Counted from the stretch's first letter, positions 1 through 9,308 are shown. The stretch is 64,000 nt of DNA from Pseudomonadota bacterium (GCA_023423895.1 JAFAER010000163.1:1-64000), one strand, 5' to 3'. Notes: generated by a model not told the origin, from the sequence alone. Program-made: numbers and translations.

Positions 1-1
1 C

Positions 2-358
2 GCGTTCATCCACGCGTTCGTCGACGAGCGCAGCGGGCAGTGGGTGCCGCGCTCGTGGGACAGCGTGCTCGAGAAGATGAACGCCGCGGGCGAGCGATCC
101 TGGGTCCACGTCTACGGCGTGCACGGCCTCGACGACAACCCGCGCTCGAGCCCGCTCGCCGACGAATCGCGCGTCGGCCAGACCTGCCGCGTCGACGCCG
201 ACTGCGGCGCGCCCGACAGCCGCTGCATCCAGGTCTCCGGCACGCGGCGCGTCTGCGGAATGGCATGCGCCGACACGAGCGGCTGTCCCGAAGGCACCCG
301 CTGCGCCCTCCCGCGCGGCCGCACGAGCACCGACGATCTTCAGTGCACGCCGCTCTGA
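2..358 (+). CDS. C-terminal fragment of a secreted Cys-containing protein
   Basis: The frame is open from base 2 to the TGA ending at 358, so this is the 3' end of a gene that starts before the window; about 118 residues are visible. The first half (AFIHAFVDERSGQWVPRSWD) belongs to an unrecognised domain. The second half carries a CRVDADCGAP ... CIQVSGTRRVCGMAC ... CPEGTRC arrangement, a short Cys-rich module of the kind common in secreted myxobacterial proteins. The Cys pattern suggests an extracytoplasmic location with disulfides (inference). The enzymatic identity cannot be told from this fragment. Confidence 0.6.
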   Translation, partial: AFIHAFVDERSGQWVPRSWDSVLEKMNAAGERSWVHVYGVHGLDDNPRSSPLADESRVGQTCRVDADCGAPDSRCIQVSGTRRVCGMACADTSGCPEGTRCALPRGRTSTDDLQCTPL

Positions 359-487
359 TCGGGCGCTCGGAGAGCGAGCACGCGAACGCGGGGCGCCCCT
401 GGACGGTAAAGGTGCTCCAAATCGAACGGGCGCCGGCGAAGACGCGTGTTTCTGCTGTCGAGCGCTCTTAGCCTGATGGGCTACCCC

Positions 488-2029
488 ATGCGTATCTTCC
501 CGGCTCTCGGGCTCCTGCTTGCGACCGCGGCCCTCTCGTCGACGGCGACCGCCACCATCCAGCAGCCGAACGGCACGATCATGCCGCGCGATGCGCAGAA
601 CGGAGAGGTGCAGCTCTACACGTTCTTCGCGGACCGCGGAGAGACGATCGACTACCAGGCCGACGCCCACGCGACCCCCGCCACCTTCTCTCCGGCGTGC
701 GACTTCCGCGTGACGCTGATGCTTCGTCAGAGCCAGAGTCGGTTTGCGTTCGGCTGGTACAACGCGAGCGCGACGGGACTCCCGCCGGAGGCAGGCGATC
801 TCCACACGCTCCTTCCGAGCGATGCCCCCGTCGGAACTCAGGTGACGGCGGCGAAGATTCGTGACGACCCGGCCTGGCAGGGTGGCCTCATCGGCTTCGC
901 GTACCTGACGCCGCAGGTGTTCTACACCGAGAAGCAGCACAATCGGGTCTGCACCGGGTGTACGCCGCCAGCGCCGTGGATCCTGAGCGCGATCTACGCC
1001 TCGACCGTGACGACGAACGCGTACTACGTCGCGTTCGAAGACGGATCGGTCGGGGGCGAACCGAATGCCTTCAACAACGACGGCGACTTCAACGATGCCG
1101 TGCTCTTCGTCGAGGGCGCCTTCTGTCCGGGCGCCGGACGGTATTGCGATACCGGCGCGCCCGGCATCTGCGCTCCCGGCCTCACCACCTGCAAACCGAC
1201 GGGCACCGCGTGCGCGGCGAGGTCGACGTCCACCGACGAGGTCTGCAATGGGCTCGACGACGACTGCAACGGTCTCGTCGACGACGGCACGGCGCTCTGC
1301 CCCACCTCGCAGGTCTGCGATCACGGCACGTGCGTTGCGAGCTGCACCGCGACGAGCTGTCCCGCAGGCAAGGCGTGCTCGGCACGCGGCACGTGCGTCG
1401 AGGCTGCGTGCGCGACGACGACCTGCGCGCCCGGCCAGGTCTGCACTGCCGGCTCGTGCCGTGAAGCGTGCAGCAACGTCGCGTGTCCGACCGGCCAGAT
1501 CTGCCAGGGCGATCGCTGCGTCGATCCATGCGCCGGCGTCACCTGCGCGAGCAACGAGGTCTGTGACCGCGGCGTGTGCAGGCGACGCTGCGATTGTCTC
1601 CCATGCGAGCCCGGCCTCGCGTGCAACGCGACGAGCGGCGCGTGCGTCGAGGCTGCGTGCGCATCGGTGACCTGCGCGGCTGGCTCGGTATGCCGTGCGG
1701 GCGCCTGCGTGGACGCCTGCACCGACGTGAAGTGCCCGCCGGACCAGGTCTGCACCGCGGGCCAGTGCGTGGCGCCGAGCGCGGCGGATGCCGGTGCAGA
1801 TGCGGGCCGCGGCGACGCCGGCAGCCCAGCAGACGCAAGCGCGCCGCCGAGCCCGAACGCCGGTGACGCAGGCGACGAAAACCTCGCGGCACCGATCGAC
1901 GACACGGGCTGCTCGTGCGGTACACCCGGTCGCTCCGGGTCATACGGCCCCGCCGGCGCGGCGGCGGCCCTCGCCGCGGTCGCGATCCTCGCGCGCCGGC
2001 GTCGGCGGACACGAGCGCTTCAGCGGTGA
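488..2029 (+). CDS. MYXO-CTERM cell-surface protein with DUF4114-like domain and Cys-rich repeats
   Basis: 513 aa from the ATG that begins a clean signal peptide (MRIFPALGLLLATAALSSTATA); upstream in-frame starts would spoil the signal. After it comes a region ending in FEDG...NNDGDFNDAVLFVEG, typical of DUF4114-like folds. Next is CNGLDDDCNGLVDDG, the MopE-type putative metal-binding motif, then about eight short repeats of the form C..VxCxxGxxCxxGxC. An Asp/Ala/Gly linker leads to a tail GCSCGTPGR, a hydrophobic helix and an Arg cluster (ARRRRRTR). This tripartite end is the MYXO-CTERM signal, known to be processed by myxosortases for surface anchoring. The ligand is unknown; the MopE motif suggests a metal (inference). 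Confidence 0.85.
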   Translation: MRIFPALGLLLATAALSSTATATIQQPNGTIMPRDAQNGEVQLYTFFADRGETIDYQADAHATPATFSPACDFRVTLMLRQSQSRFAFGWYNASATGLPPEAGDLHTLLPSDAPVGTQVTAAKIRDDPAWQGGLIGFAYLTPQVFYTEKQHNRVCTGCTPPAPWILSAIYASTVTTNAYYVAFEDGSVGGEPNAFNNDGDFNDAVLFVEGAFCPGAGRYCDTGAPGICAPGLTTCKPTGTACAARSTSTDEVCNGLDDDCNGLVDDGTALCPTSQVCDHGTCVASCTATSCPAGKACSARGTCVEAACATTTCAPGQVCTAGSCREACSNVACPTGQICQGDRCVDPCAGVTCASNEVCDRGVCRRRCDCLPCEPGLACNATSGACVEAACASVTCAAGSVCRAGACVDACTDVKCPPDQVCTAGQCVAPSAADAGADAGRGDAGSPADASAPPSPNAGDAGDENLAAPIDDTGCSCGTPGRSGSYGPAGAAAALAAVAILARRRRRTRALQR

Positions 2030-2069
2030 AGCGACGAGAGCGTCTCGGTCGCATCGCCCGCGATCCGCC

Positions 2070-3530
2070 TCACAGCGATTCGACGAACGCCTCGAGCTCG
2101 GCGCGCGCGGCCGGAGAGAGCTTCTCGTAAGCGAGCCTCGCCACTGCGGCTTCGCCGTCGTGCCATAGGATGGCCTCCTCGATCGTGCGTGCGCGGCCGT
2201 CGTGGAGGAGGTGCCGCTCACCGTTCACGACGGGGACGAGGCCGAGGCCCCAGAGCGGAGCTGTCCGCCACTCACGCTCGCCCGCGTCGCCTTCCTTTCG
2301 GCGATCGGCGAGGCGATCGCCCATGTCGTGGAGGAGCAGATCGGAGTAGGGCCAGATCCGCTGGCTCGCGAGCTCGGGCTCGGACGCGTCGGCCCGCGTC
2401 TGGAACGACGGGCGGTGACACGAGGCGCAGCCGACGGCGTTGAAGAGCGCCTTGCCGCGAAGGGTCTCGTCGGTGTCGCCCCCACGCCGGCGGGGAACGC
2501 CGAGCAGCCGCATGTACGCGACCGTGACGCGGAGACGTGCTGCGCCGAGCTCCGGGCTCCCTCCGGACGGAGCCGTGCGGCATGCGCTCTGGGATCCCGG
2601 ACAGTTGACCTCGGGGAAACGAGCGGACGTGATCCCGAGGTCTTCGGAGAACGCCGCGGCCGTCTGCGATTCGACGGAAGGGTGCATCGCCTTCCATCCG
2701 AAACGGCCGGCGCGCATGGCATCACCGTCCTTCACCCAGTGCACGCGGCCCGAGATCCCGTCGCCGTCTTCGTCATCGGGATCGGCACCAGCGACGAGGT
2801 CGTCCTCGGAGATCGCCTCGAGGAGCCCCTGACCGACGATCTGCGGAGCGATTCGCGCCGAGATCCGCAGGTCGCCGCCGAGCGGACCGTACGCCGGGCT
2901 CGAGATCGAATAGGTCGGGAGGAGCAGCGAGGCTGCCGTCCCGTCGACGCGCCGATGCGTCGTGACCGTCTCGGCGCGGACGGGCTTTCCCTCTCCCGGC
3001 ACGCCGGCGATTCCAAATGGCTGGAGCTGACTCCCGTACTCTGGAAGCGGATCATTGTTCGGGCCGAGGCCGATCCGGAGCAGGATCGACTGCACGGAGC
3101 CGCGTCCGTTGCGCACGTGACATCCGAGGCACGAATCGGCGTGGAACGTCGGCCCGAGCCCGTCGGCCTCGGGTCGACCAGGCGCGACGACCCACGGGAG
3201 CTGGAAAAATTGGAGCCCTGCCTCGAAGTCGCCGCGACGCGCGAGCGGCAGGTTCGCCGCCTGCACCGTGAACGCCCCGATCCCGACGTCAGGGGTGGTC
3301 GTCTCGCCGCCAGGTGCGAGCTCGCCGTCCTCGAGCGGAGCGATGCCGCCGTCGACGGGAGCGGTAGCATCGCGAGAGGACTCTCCGCCGTCATCAGCTG
3401 GCACGGGTGCGCCGACGTCGATCGTGCCGCCGTCCTCGGGGGCTTCGACGCGCGTGATGTCGTCCTCCGAACAGGCGGCGAACAGCACCGCAGCGGACAG
3501 CGCCACCTCCAAGAGCAAGAACGGCTTCAT
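2070..3530 (-). CDS. DUF1111 di-haem c-type protein (thiol-oxidoreductase-like), copy 1
   Basis: 486 aa. The ATG at 3530 starts a lipoprotein signal (MKPFLLLEVALSAAVLFAAC, lipidation Cys20) followed by a disordered Asp/Gly/Ala linker. Two c-type haem motifs are present, CLGCH near residue 134 and CASCH near 368, with the family block GLGPTFHADSCLGCHVRNGRG. The domain is DUF1111 (COG3488), distantly related to dihaem peroxidases such as MauG, and is usually found with imelysins in iron-responsive loci. It starts 10 bp after the RCC1 gene and is probably co-transcribed with it from the Fur-type box at 5247-5261. It is a paralogue of 7847-9262. Electron donor and substrate are unknown. Confidence 0.85.
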   Translation of the reverse strand: MKPFLLLEVALSAAVLFAACSEDDITRVEAPEDGGTIDVGAPVPADDGGESSRDATAPVDGGIAPLEDGELAPGGETTTPDVGIGAFTVQAANLPLARRGDFEAGLQFFQLPWVVAPGRPEADGLGPTFHADSCLGCHVRNGRGSVQSILLRIGLGPNNDPLPEYGSQLQPFGIAGVPGEGKPVRAETVTTHRRVDGTAASLLLPTYSISSPAYGPLGGDLRISARIAPQIVGQGLLEAISEDDLVAGADPDDEDGDGISGRVHWVKDGDAMRAGRFGWKAMHPSVESQTAAAFSEDLGITSARFPEVNCPGSQSACRTAPSGGSPELGAARLRVTVAYMRLLGVPRRRGGDTDETLRGKALFNAVGCASCHRPSFQTRADASEPELASQRIWPYSDLLLHDMGDRLADRRKEGDAGEREWRTAPLWGLGLVPVVNGERHLLHDGRARTIEEAILWHDGEAAVARLAYEKLSPAARAELEAFVESL

Positions 3531-3540
3531 CGGTTTCGCC

Positions 3541-5232
3541 TCAGGGCAGCGGGTAGACGAGCCGCGGAGTCGAGTACGCCCATCCGTTGAGGAGCGTCGT
3601 CCCACCGCCGAGCGATCCCTGGAAGCTCCAGCCCCATCCGAAGAGCTTCTGCTGCGTGGTGCGCGCGAACGCGGGACCGCCGGCGCCGACCTCGAGCTCG
3701 AGGATCACGAACGACGGCTTGTCCCCGGGCGGGACGAAGATCGGCGATGCGACCGTGCGTTTATCGAGGTCGCGATCGCCGTTTGGCTTGAGCCCCTGCC
3801 CGAGCTGGCCGAGGCTCCCCATTCCCCACGCGTACCCGTTCCCGTCGCGATCGAGCGCGAGGCTCACGAAGCCGTCGGCGGCAATGCTCTCGATGTTGTC
3901 CAGCGGCATGGGCGCGCCGGCGTCTCCCGGTGCCGCGGCGAGGACCGTCGTCGGAGTGAGCACGGTCGTCTCCGTCCCATTGCCGACCTGACCGTTGTTG
4001 TTCTGGCCCCACGCGAGCACGGTGCCGTCCGCCTTGCGAACGAGGACCGTGTGGTTCGCGCTCGCCACGGATGCTCCGACGAGCCCCGGCACCTCGGTCG
4101 GGCTCGGGTGCGCGCTCGTGTCGCTCGTGCCGTCGCCGAGCTGACCGTACTGGTTGCTTCCCCAGACGAAGACCTTGCCGTCGCCGGTGAGCGCGACCGA
4201 GTGCAGCGAACCGGCGGCGAGCGCGACGACGTTCGTGAGGCCGGGCACCGCCGTCGGTGTCATCGTGCGTGCCGGCTCCGTGACGCCGAGCTGCCCGTTC
4301 GCGTTGCTCCCGAAAGCGAGGACGGTGCCGTCCGAGCGAAGGACGAGAGAGTGATCGAAGCCGGCCGCGACCGCGACGGCGTCGGTGATCCCTGGGACGC
4401 TTGCCGGGGTCCGGCCGCACGGCGAGCCCCCACGCGATCCACAATCGGACGGCGTCGCGTAGCCGAGCTGCCCGTCGGCGTTGCTCCCCCACGTGCGCAC
4501 CGTCCCGTCGCTCGCGAGCGCGATCATGAACGTCTGCCGCGTCACGACCGAGACGAGATCGGCGGCGGCCTGCTCGTACATCGGCGGCGGGGCCACGCCC
4601 CCGTCGGCGGCGTCGGGGATCCAGTTGCCCGCGAGCGTACCGTTTCCGAGCTGACCGAGCTCGTTGCGACCCCACGTGAAGAGCTTGCCGTCCGCGAGCA
4701 TCGCGGCCTGCGAGTTGCCAACGGAGATGCGATGGCCGAACCAGGCCGAGCGCGTGCTCGTCGTCTTCTTGCCGCTGGCGTCTGCCGCGGTCACCTCGAA
4801 TGTGTTCTTCCCCGGCGCCGGCACGAACGTGAACGTGAAGCTGCCGTCGGCGGCGACCGGAACCGCGACGGGCGCGTCCGTGCCACGGACGTACGAGAGC
4901 TCCGTCACGCCGACGTCGTCGCTCACGGTGCCGGTCACGACGAAGCGTCGCTCGGCGACGGCGACGTCTTCGCGCGGGCTCACGATCGTCACGACCGGCG
5001 GATCGACGTCGGTGGTCGCCGCGTCCGGATCCTTCGCAGCGTCGGGCTTCGTCCCGGCGTCGGTCGGCTCGTCGTCCGGGTTCACCTCTGGCTTCTTCGT
5101 CGATGCATCCGTGTCCGCCGCGTCCGGACCAGGGGCCGCCGCTCCCCCCGCCTCGTCATCGGCACACGCCGCGACGCCACCTCCGAGACCGAGAGCAAAC
5201 ACCAAGAAGCCCGTGAACGTCGCTGAACGCAT
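3541..5232 (-). CDS. RCC1-repeat (beta-propeller) lipoprotein
   Basis: 563 aa. N-terminal lipobox GGGVAAC, then an Asp/Ala/Lys-rich linker, then an Ig/Big-like segment (about residues 75-165, PPVVTIVSPREDVAVAE...). The rest holds at least five RCC1-type repeats recognisable by WGRNELGQLGNGT, WGSNADGQLG, FGSNANGQLG, WGSNQYGQLGDGT and WGQNNNGQVGNGT. Such repeats build a seven-bladed propeller; in secreted bacterial proteins they are presumed binding scaffolds. The gene begins 14 bp from a perfect 15-bp Fur-type palindrome and is followed at 10 bp by a DUF1111 haem protein, so it is probably iron-repressed. A role as the partner or docking scaffold of the haem protein is inference. Confidence 0.85.
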   Translation of the reverse strand: MRSATFTGFLVFALGLGGGVAACADDEAGGAAAPGPDAADTDASTKKPEVNPDDEPTDAGTKPDAAKDPDAATTDVDPPVVTIVSPREDVAVAERRFVVTGTVSDDVGVTELSYVRGTDAPVAVPVAADGSFTFTFVPAPGKNTFEVTAADASGKKTTSTRSAWFGHRISVGNSQAAMLADGKLFTWGRNELGQLGNGTLAGNWIPDAADGGVAPPPMYEQAAADLVSVVTRQTFMIALASDGTVRTWGSNADGQLGYATPSDCGSRGGSPCGRTPASVPGITDAVAVAAGFDHSLVLRSDGTVLAFGSNANGQLGVTEPARTMTPTAVPGLTNVVALAAGSLHSVALTGDGKVFVWGSNQYGQLGDGTSDTSAHPSPTEVPGLVGASVASANHTVLVRKADGTVLAWGQNNNGQVGNGTETTVLTPTTVLAAAPGDAGAPMPLDNIESIAADGFVSLALDRDGNGYAWGMGSLGQLGQGLKPNGDRDLDKRTVASPIFVPPGDKPSFVILELEVGAGGPAFARTTQQKLFGWGWSFQGSLGGGTTLLNGWAYSTPRLVYPLP

Positions 5233-5246
5233 GCGGGCACCCTAGT

Positions 5247-5261
5247 TGAAAGTAACTTTCA
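5247..5261. promoter_or_regulatory. Fur-type box 1 (perfect 7-1-7 palindrome)
   Basis: TGAAAGTAACTTTCA is a perfect inverted repeat of 7+1+7. It lies 14 bp upstream of the start codon of the RCC1 lipoprotein gene (minus strand). An overlapping half-site (ATTTTCAA) continues to 5268. The same pattern recurs at five other promoters in this window. Binding of Fur, rather than another Fur-superfamily regulator such as Zur, is inferred from the genes it precedes. Confidence 0.75.
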
Positions 5262-5307
5262 TTTTCAACAAACGATTCGAACGCGGCCAGCCGATCGACC
5301 TTCGCGA

Positions 5308-6705
5308 TCAGCGCGGCGACGGAATGACCCAGGGCGTGCCGCCGGCGCGGAGCGGCTCGGCAGCGAGATCGATGCTCGGATCGACGAGCCGCGCGGGAGG
5401 CCGACCGTTGAGCGTCACGACCGCGTCGGCGTACACGCGCGGCCGCGGCTCGCCCCGCTGCTCGGCCTCGTCAGCGATCATCCACGCGAAGGCGCGGATC
5501 ATGTCGGGCTGCGTCGACATCATCTTCACCTGGAACGGCGTCAGGTAGTCACGCGCGCGCACCAAGCGCGATCCGCCAGTGCGCGGGTCGACGGCCGTGA
5601 GATCCGCGGAGCCGGCCTTCTCGATGAGCATCACGCGCCACGAGAAGCGATAGCCGTCCTCGGTCCAGAGCACGTCGCCGGGAAACAGATGACTCCGGAG
5701 CGGATACAGCACGTGGAAGGCGCACCACACGGCGACGACGGCGAGCTGCCAGCGGCGCGACGTCGGGCGCGGCCCCGCCTCGGCGCCGATCCAGCGCTCG
5801 GGCAAGAAGCGCCGCGGCCACGAGGGAGCGAAGAAGACGAGCGTGAGCGCGATCATCACCCACGGGAACATCCCGATCTGGAAGAGCCGCGCGGTCACGA
5901 CGTGAAACGCGATGACGCACGCGTACGCGAACGGACGCGTGCGTCGCCACGAGAGCAAGAACGGGATCGACAGATCGAACGCCGCGCCGAGCCAGCTCAT
6001 CACCCACGGCGTCTCGGGCCACTTCAACAGCGGTCCGAGGAGCGGGAAGTCGCCGTTCGCCGGCAGCCAGATCCGGAGCGGCATCGCGCGCACGAGCCAG
6101 TCCGTCTGCAGCTTGCCGACGCCGCCGAAGAAGTACACGAGCCCGACCTGGAATCGGACGAGCCAGAGCACCCAGGAGGGCACGGTCGCCGCTCGCGCAT
6201 CCCGCGCGCGGCTTCGATCGATGGAGAGCGCCGTGCCGAGCGGCAGCACCGTCGCGAGCCCGAGCAGCAGGCTCACGAGGTAGTAGTGATTGAGGTAGCT
6301 CGTCTTGTCGCACGCGTGCGCGTAGGTGAAGAGCAGGCACGCGACCGCGGCGCTCGCGCGCGTCCAAAGGCCGACGGCCAGGCTCGCAGCCGCGACGGCC
6401 ATCGCCGCGTAGACGAAGTACATCCCCTGCCCCGGAAGCGGCCGCACGAACGCCAGGCCGTCGTACGCGAAGAAGTGCGTCGGGACGACGAACGCATCGT
6501 GGATGCCACCCTTGGCCCAGTGGCGAATCACGGCGACGACAACGAGCGCGCCGAGCAGGAAGCGAAACGCACCGAGCGACGCGCTGTCGACGGGCGCGAG
6601 CGCACGGGCCTCGAGCCGAGCGAGCCAAGTCTCCGCCCTCGACCGCGTGCGCGACTCACTCGTCGGACGCGAGAGGAGCGGCGCGTGCGAGGCGCCCGCC
6701 GCCAT
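5308..6705 (-). CDS. HTTM-domain integral membrane protein (gamma-carboxylase-like)
   Basis: 465 aa. After a basic N-terminus there are several hydrophobic helices (LGAFRFLLGALVVVAVI, YFVYAAMAVAAASLAVGLW, YLVSLLLGLATVLPLG, FQVGLVYFFGGVGKL, FAYACVIAFHVVTARLF, MIALTLVFFAP). The blocks YLNHYYL and YFFGGVGKLQTDWL are typical of the HTTM domain, named for its relation to vitamin-K-dependent gamma-glutamyl carboxylase. The C-terminal 130 residues are soluble. The start codon overlaps the stop of the preceding imelysin by one base (TGATG on the minus strand), so it is the last gene of a coupled four-gene operon under Fur-type box 2. Bacterial HTTM proteins with imelysins have no proven reaction. Confidence 0.85.
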   Translation of the reverse strand: MAAGASHAPLLSRPTSESRTRSRAETWLARLEARALAPVDSASLGAFRFLLGALVVVAVIRHWAKGGIHDAFVVPTHFFAYDGLAFVRPLPGQGMYFVYAAMAVAAASLAVGLWTRASAAVACLLFTYAHACDKTSYLNHYYLVSLLLGLATVLPLGTALSIDRSRARDARAATVPSWVLWLVRFQVGLVYFFGGVGKLQTDWLVRAMPLRIWLPANGDFPLLGPLLKWPETPWVMSWLGAAFDLSIPFLLSWRRTRPFAYACVIAFHVVTARLFQIGMFPWVMIALTLVFFAPSWPRRFLPERWIGAEAGPRPTSRRWQLAVVAVWCAFHVLYPLRSHLFPGDVLWTEDGYRFSWRVMLIEKAGSADLTAVDPRTGGSRLVRARDYLTPFQVKMMSTQPDMIRAFAWMIADEAEQRGEPRPRVYADAVVTLNGRPPARLVDPSIDLAAEPLRAGGTPWVIPSPR

Positions 6706-7847
6706 CAGTCGCCGTCCGTCACGTTGAAGCCGATGCTCGTACCGAGTGCGGCCGCGACCTCGTTCGTCAGGATGCGCTTCACCTCGCGGACGGCCGCGTG
6801 CGCGGCGACGACGGGATCACGCTGACTGACGACGGCGGTGCGGAGCGGTCCAGGGATCGCACGGACCGCTTCCTTCGCGAGCGGGAGCTGGTCGCGCATG
6901 CGCTGATCCGCACGCGGGCTGCGCTCGGCCACGGCGGCCGACAGCGGCAGGCCGGACAGCTCCCCTCGCCGTCCGAGGTAGACCATCTCGATCCCGTCCA
7001 GCACGGCGAGCAGATCGTCGACCGAAGCGTCGCTCCGCGGCGACTCGACCAGCTCCGGAACCGGCGTCTGCGACGTCTGATCGAGTCCGAGCGGCTTTGC
7101 GAGGCGCACCGCGATGAGCACCTCGGCGACGGCAATCAGCGCGTTGACGACGGCATCGACGCCCTGCCGCTCCGACGTGTAGACGGTGCTCCCGCGGCCG
7201 GCACGCGAGAGGTGGCTCGCGTAGTCGGTGGGAGCGCCCACCCAGGCTGCGCGGACCGCCTCGACCTTCGCGTGGAGGTCCTCCGCGACGAGCGCCGCGA
7301 GGACGCCGCGTCTGCGATCGCTCGCCTCGAGCGCGGCCAGCATCGCAGCGTCGTCACGTGCAGGATCGAAGAGCAACACCTCGACGCCGCCGAAGCCGCG
7401 CTGGTTCGCCCCGAGCTTGGCGATCGCGACCGCATCGAGCGGTGAGGTCGCCGAAGCGAGCGCCTCGATCTTGGCGATGTCGCTCGCGGTGTCGATGGCG
7501 CCAGCCGTCAGCGCGAGGTCGTCCGCGGGACCGAAGAGGAACGCGTCGGTCGTCTTCCAGGTGGTGCGCGCCGACTTCCAGGCAGCACGCGCCGCGGACA
7601 GCGAGCCCGCCGAAGGCGCGTCGCGCAGCGCCGTGACCGCGTCGACGAGCGCTTTGGTCTGCGTGGCCGCGTAGGTGTACGCAGGCACGATGACGTTGGC
7701 AGCAAGGTCGGCGAGGACCTTGCCGCGATCGGGTGGCGTGACGCCGTCGCGCTCGCAGCCGGGCGTGACGAGCGCTGCGCCGAGCCCGAACACGCCGAGC
7801 GTCAGCGTCCCGAGAACCATGTCGCGGCGCGAGATCTTCGACTGCAT
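6705..7847 (-). CDS. Imelysin-family protein lacking the GxHxxE histidine
   Basis: 380 aa. The N-terminus (MQSKISRRDMVLGTLTLGVFGLGAALVTPGC) carries a twin-arginine-like SRRD motif with a lipobox-like Cys, so export, possibly by Tat, is likely. The body is the helical imelysin fold (peptidase M75 / IrpA family). At the usual GxHxxE site the sequence is GFGGVEVLLF near residue 150: Gly and Glu are kept but His is replaced by Gly. Imelysins are iron-regulated periplasmic proteins related to EfeO. The ATG overlaps the stop of the DUF1111 gene by one base. The pairing of one canonical and one altered imelysin around a haem protein suggests a joint complex (inference). Confidence 0.85.
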   Translation of the reverse strand: MQSKISRRDMVLGTLTLGVFGLGAALVTPGCERDGVTPPDRGKVLADLAANVIVPAYTYAATQTKALVDAVTALRDAPSAGSLSAARAAWKSARTTWKTTDAFLFGPADDLALTAGAIDTASDIAKIEALASATSPLDAVAIAKLGANQRGFGGVEVLLFDPARDDAAMLAALEASDRRRGVLAALVAEDLHAKVEAVRAAWVGAPTDYASHLSRAGRGSTVYTSERQGVDAVVNALIAVAEVLIAVRLAKPLGLDQTSQTPVPELVESPRSDASVDDLLAVLDGIEMVYLGRRGELSGLPLSAAVAERSPRADQRMRDQLPLAKEAVRAIPGPLRTAVVSQRDPVVAAHAAVREVKRILTNEVAAALGTSIGFNVTDGD

Positions 7848-9262
7848 CAGAGCGACTCCAGGAACGCGACGAGCGCGTCGCGTTCGGTCTTCGACATGGC
7901 GAGGAAGGCCTGGCGCGACGCCGCGGCCTCGCCGCCATGCCAGAGGATGGCCTCCACGAACCCACGCGCCCGCCCGTCGTGGAGAAAGTACGAATGACGG
8001 TTCACCGTTCGCACGAGCCCAACGCCCCAGAGCGGCGGCGTGCGCCATTCCGAGCCCGTCGCCTCGAAATCCGGGCGTCCGTCGGCGAGGTCGGGCCCCA
8101 TGTCGTGGAGCAAGAGGTCGGTGAACGGATGGATGGTCTGATGCGCGAGCTCGGGGAAGCCCGCAGCGTCGCCCGTCTCCAGCGTCGGGACATGACAGCT
8201 CGAGCAGCGTGCTCCCTCGAACACCTTGCGTCCGCGGCGGACGCCGTCGGACGCGACGTTGCGCCGTCCCGGCACCGCGATCGTGCGCGTGTAATAGTCG
8301 ACCTGCTGAGCGAGCACGTCGCGGAGCTGCGGAGTGGGACCGGTGAGCGCGTCCCGGCACTCGCGCTGCGCGGCGGAGCAGTCCTCGTTCGGGAACATCG
8401 CGCTCGTGATCCCCAGGTCTCCGAGGAACGCTGCAGCGTTCTGCTGATGCAGCGTCGGCTCGTTCGCCTTCCAGCCGAAGCGGCCGAGCACGGTCGTTCT
8501 CCGCTCGGTGTCCCAGACGCGGTTGGGTCGACCGGAGATGCCGTCGCCGTCGCGATCGGCGGGATCGGCGAGCGCGAGGATCGTCGCTTCGGGGATCACC
8601 TCGAGCAGGCCCAGCCCGACGATGAACGGCGCGACGCGCGGCGACGTCTGCGTGTCAGAAGCGAGCGGACCGTAGCCGAGCGCTTCGATCGTGTAGGTTG
8701 GACGTCGCAGCGAATACGGCGTCCCGTCGGCGAACGTGCCCGCCTCCTCGACGTACGTGACGCGCGCGCGCCCCTCGGCCGGCACGCCGAGGACGCTGTT
8801 CTCGTGCAGCTGCAGACCGTAGGTCGGCTCCGCGACCGGCCCGCCGTCGGACGCACGGCCCGGCACCGAGAGACGGATGAGCATCGAGAGGAACGACTCG
8901 TCCGGCTCCTCCGGCGGCCGCCCACGACCGTCCTTGAAGTGGCATCCCGAGCAGCTCGTCGCATTGAAGAGCGGCCCGAGCCCGTCGAAGTCGGCGACCG
9001 ACGCGGGCGCCGTCACCCAGCCACGGTTGAAGACGGAGTTGCCGACGAAGAAGTCGTCGCGCCGATCGCCTTTCAGGTTCGCGAGTGGACGAGCGAACGC
9101 ATCGCGCGTGTCGTCGAAGACCGTGGTCGCGCCGCCCGAACGAGCATCGTCGATCGGCAACACCTCGGTATCCGGATCGCCGCAAGCGACCGCGAGCGCA
9201 AGGAAGGAAAGTGCGACGACCAGCGCCCGCCGACGACCGCTCTCCTTCCATCTTCGGTGCAT
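7847..9262 (-). CDS. DUF1111 di-haem c-type protein (thiol-oxidoreductase-like), copy 2
   Basis: 471 aa from the ATG at 9262, giving MHRRWKESGRRRALVVALSF and a lipobox LAVAC (Cys27). A GTG 36 bases upstream is possible but lengthens the charged N-terminus. Haem c motifs are CSGCH near residue 104 and CSSCH near 353. Shared blocks with copy 1 include GDGISGR, FGWKA, LLLHDMG, LHDGRAR and EAILWH(G/D)GEA. It sits between two imelysin genes in an arrangement known from iron-regulated proteobacterial loci. Likely periplasmic, membrane-anchored and redox-active; possibly it changes the oxidation state of iron held by the imelysins (inference). Confidence 0.87.
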   Translation of the reverse strand: MHRRWKESGRRRALVVALSFLALAVACGDPDTEVLPIDDARSGGATTVFDDTRDAFARPLANLKGDRRDDFFVGNSVFNRGWVTAPASVADFDGLGPLFNATSCSGCHFKDGRGRPPEEPDESFLSMLIRLSVPGRASDGGPVAEPTYGLQLHENSVLGVPAEGRARVTYVEEAGTFADGTPYSLRRPTYTIEALGYGPLASDTQTSPRVAPFIVGLGLLEVIPEATILALADPADRDGDGISGRPNRVWDTERRTTVLGRFGWKANEPTLHQQNAAAFLGDLGITSAMFPNEDCSAAQRECRDALTGPTPQLRDVLAQQVDYYTRTIAVPGRRNVASDGVRRGRKVFEGARCSSCHVPTLETGDAAGFPELAHQTIHPFTDLLLHDMGPDLADGRPDFEATGSEWRTPPLWGVGLVRTVNRHSYFLHDGRARGFVEAILWHGGEAAASRQAFLAMSKTERDALVAFLESL

Positions 9263-9308
9263 GGCACTGCGCTCTCTGGCTTCGCCGGCGGCGACCACAC
9301 TGCGGCGA

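Noticed and set aside
2202..3590. Long antisense open frame opposite the DUF1111 gene
   Set aside because: High GC leaves many stop-free antisense frames; it is Arg-rich, has no domain, and the minus-strand frame carries haem motifs.
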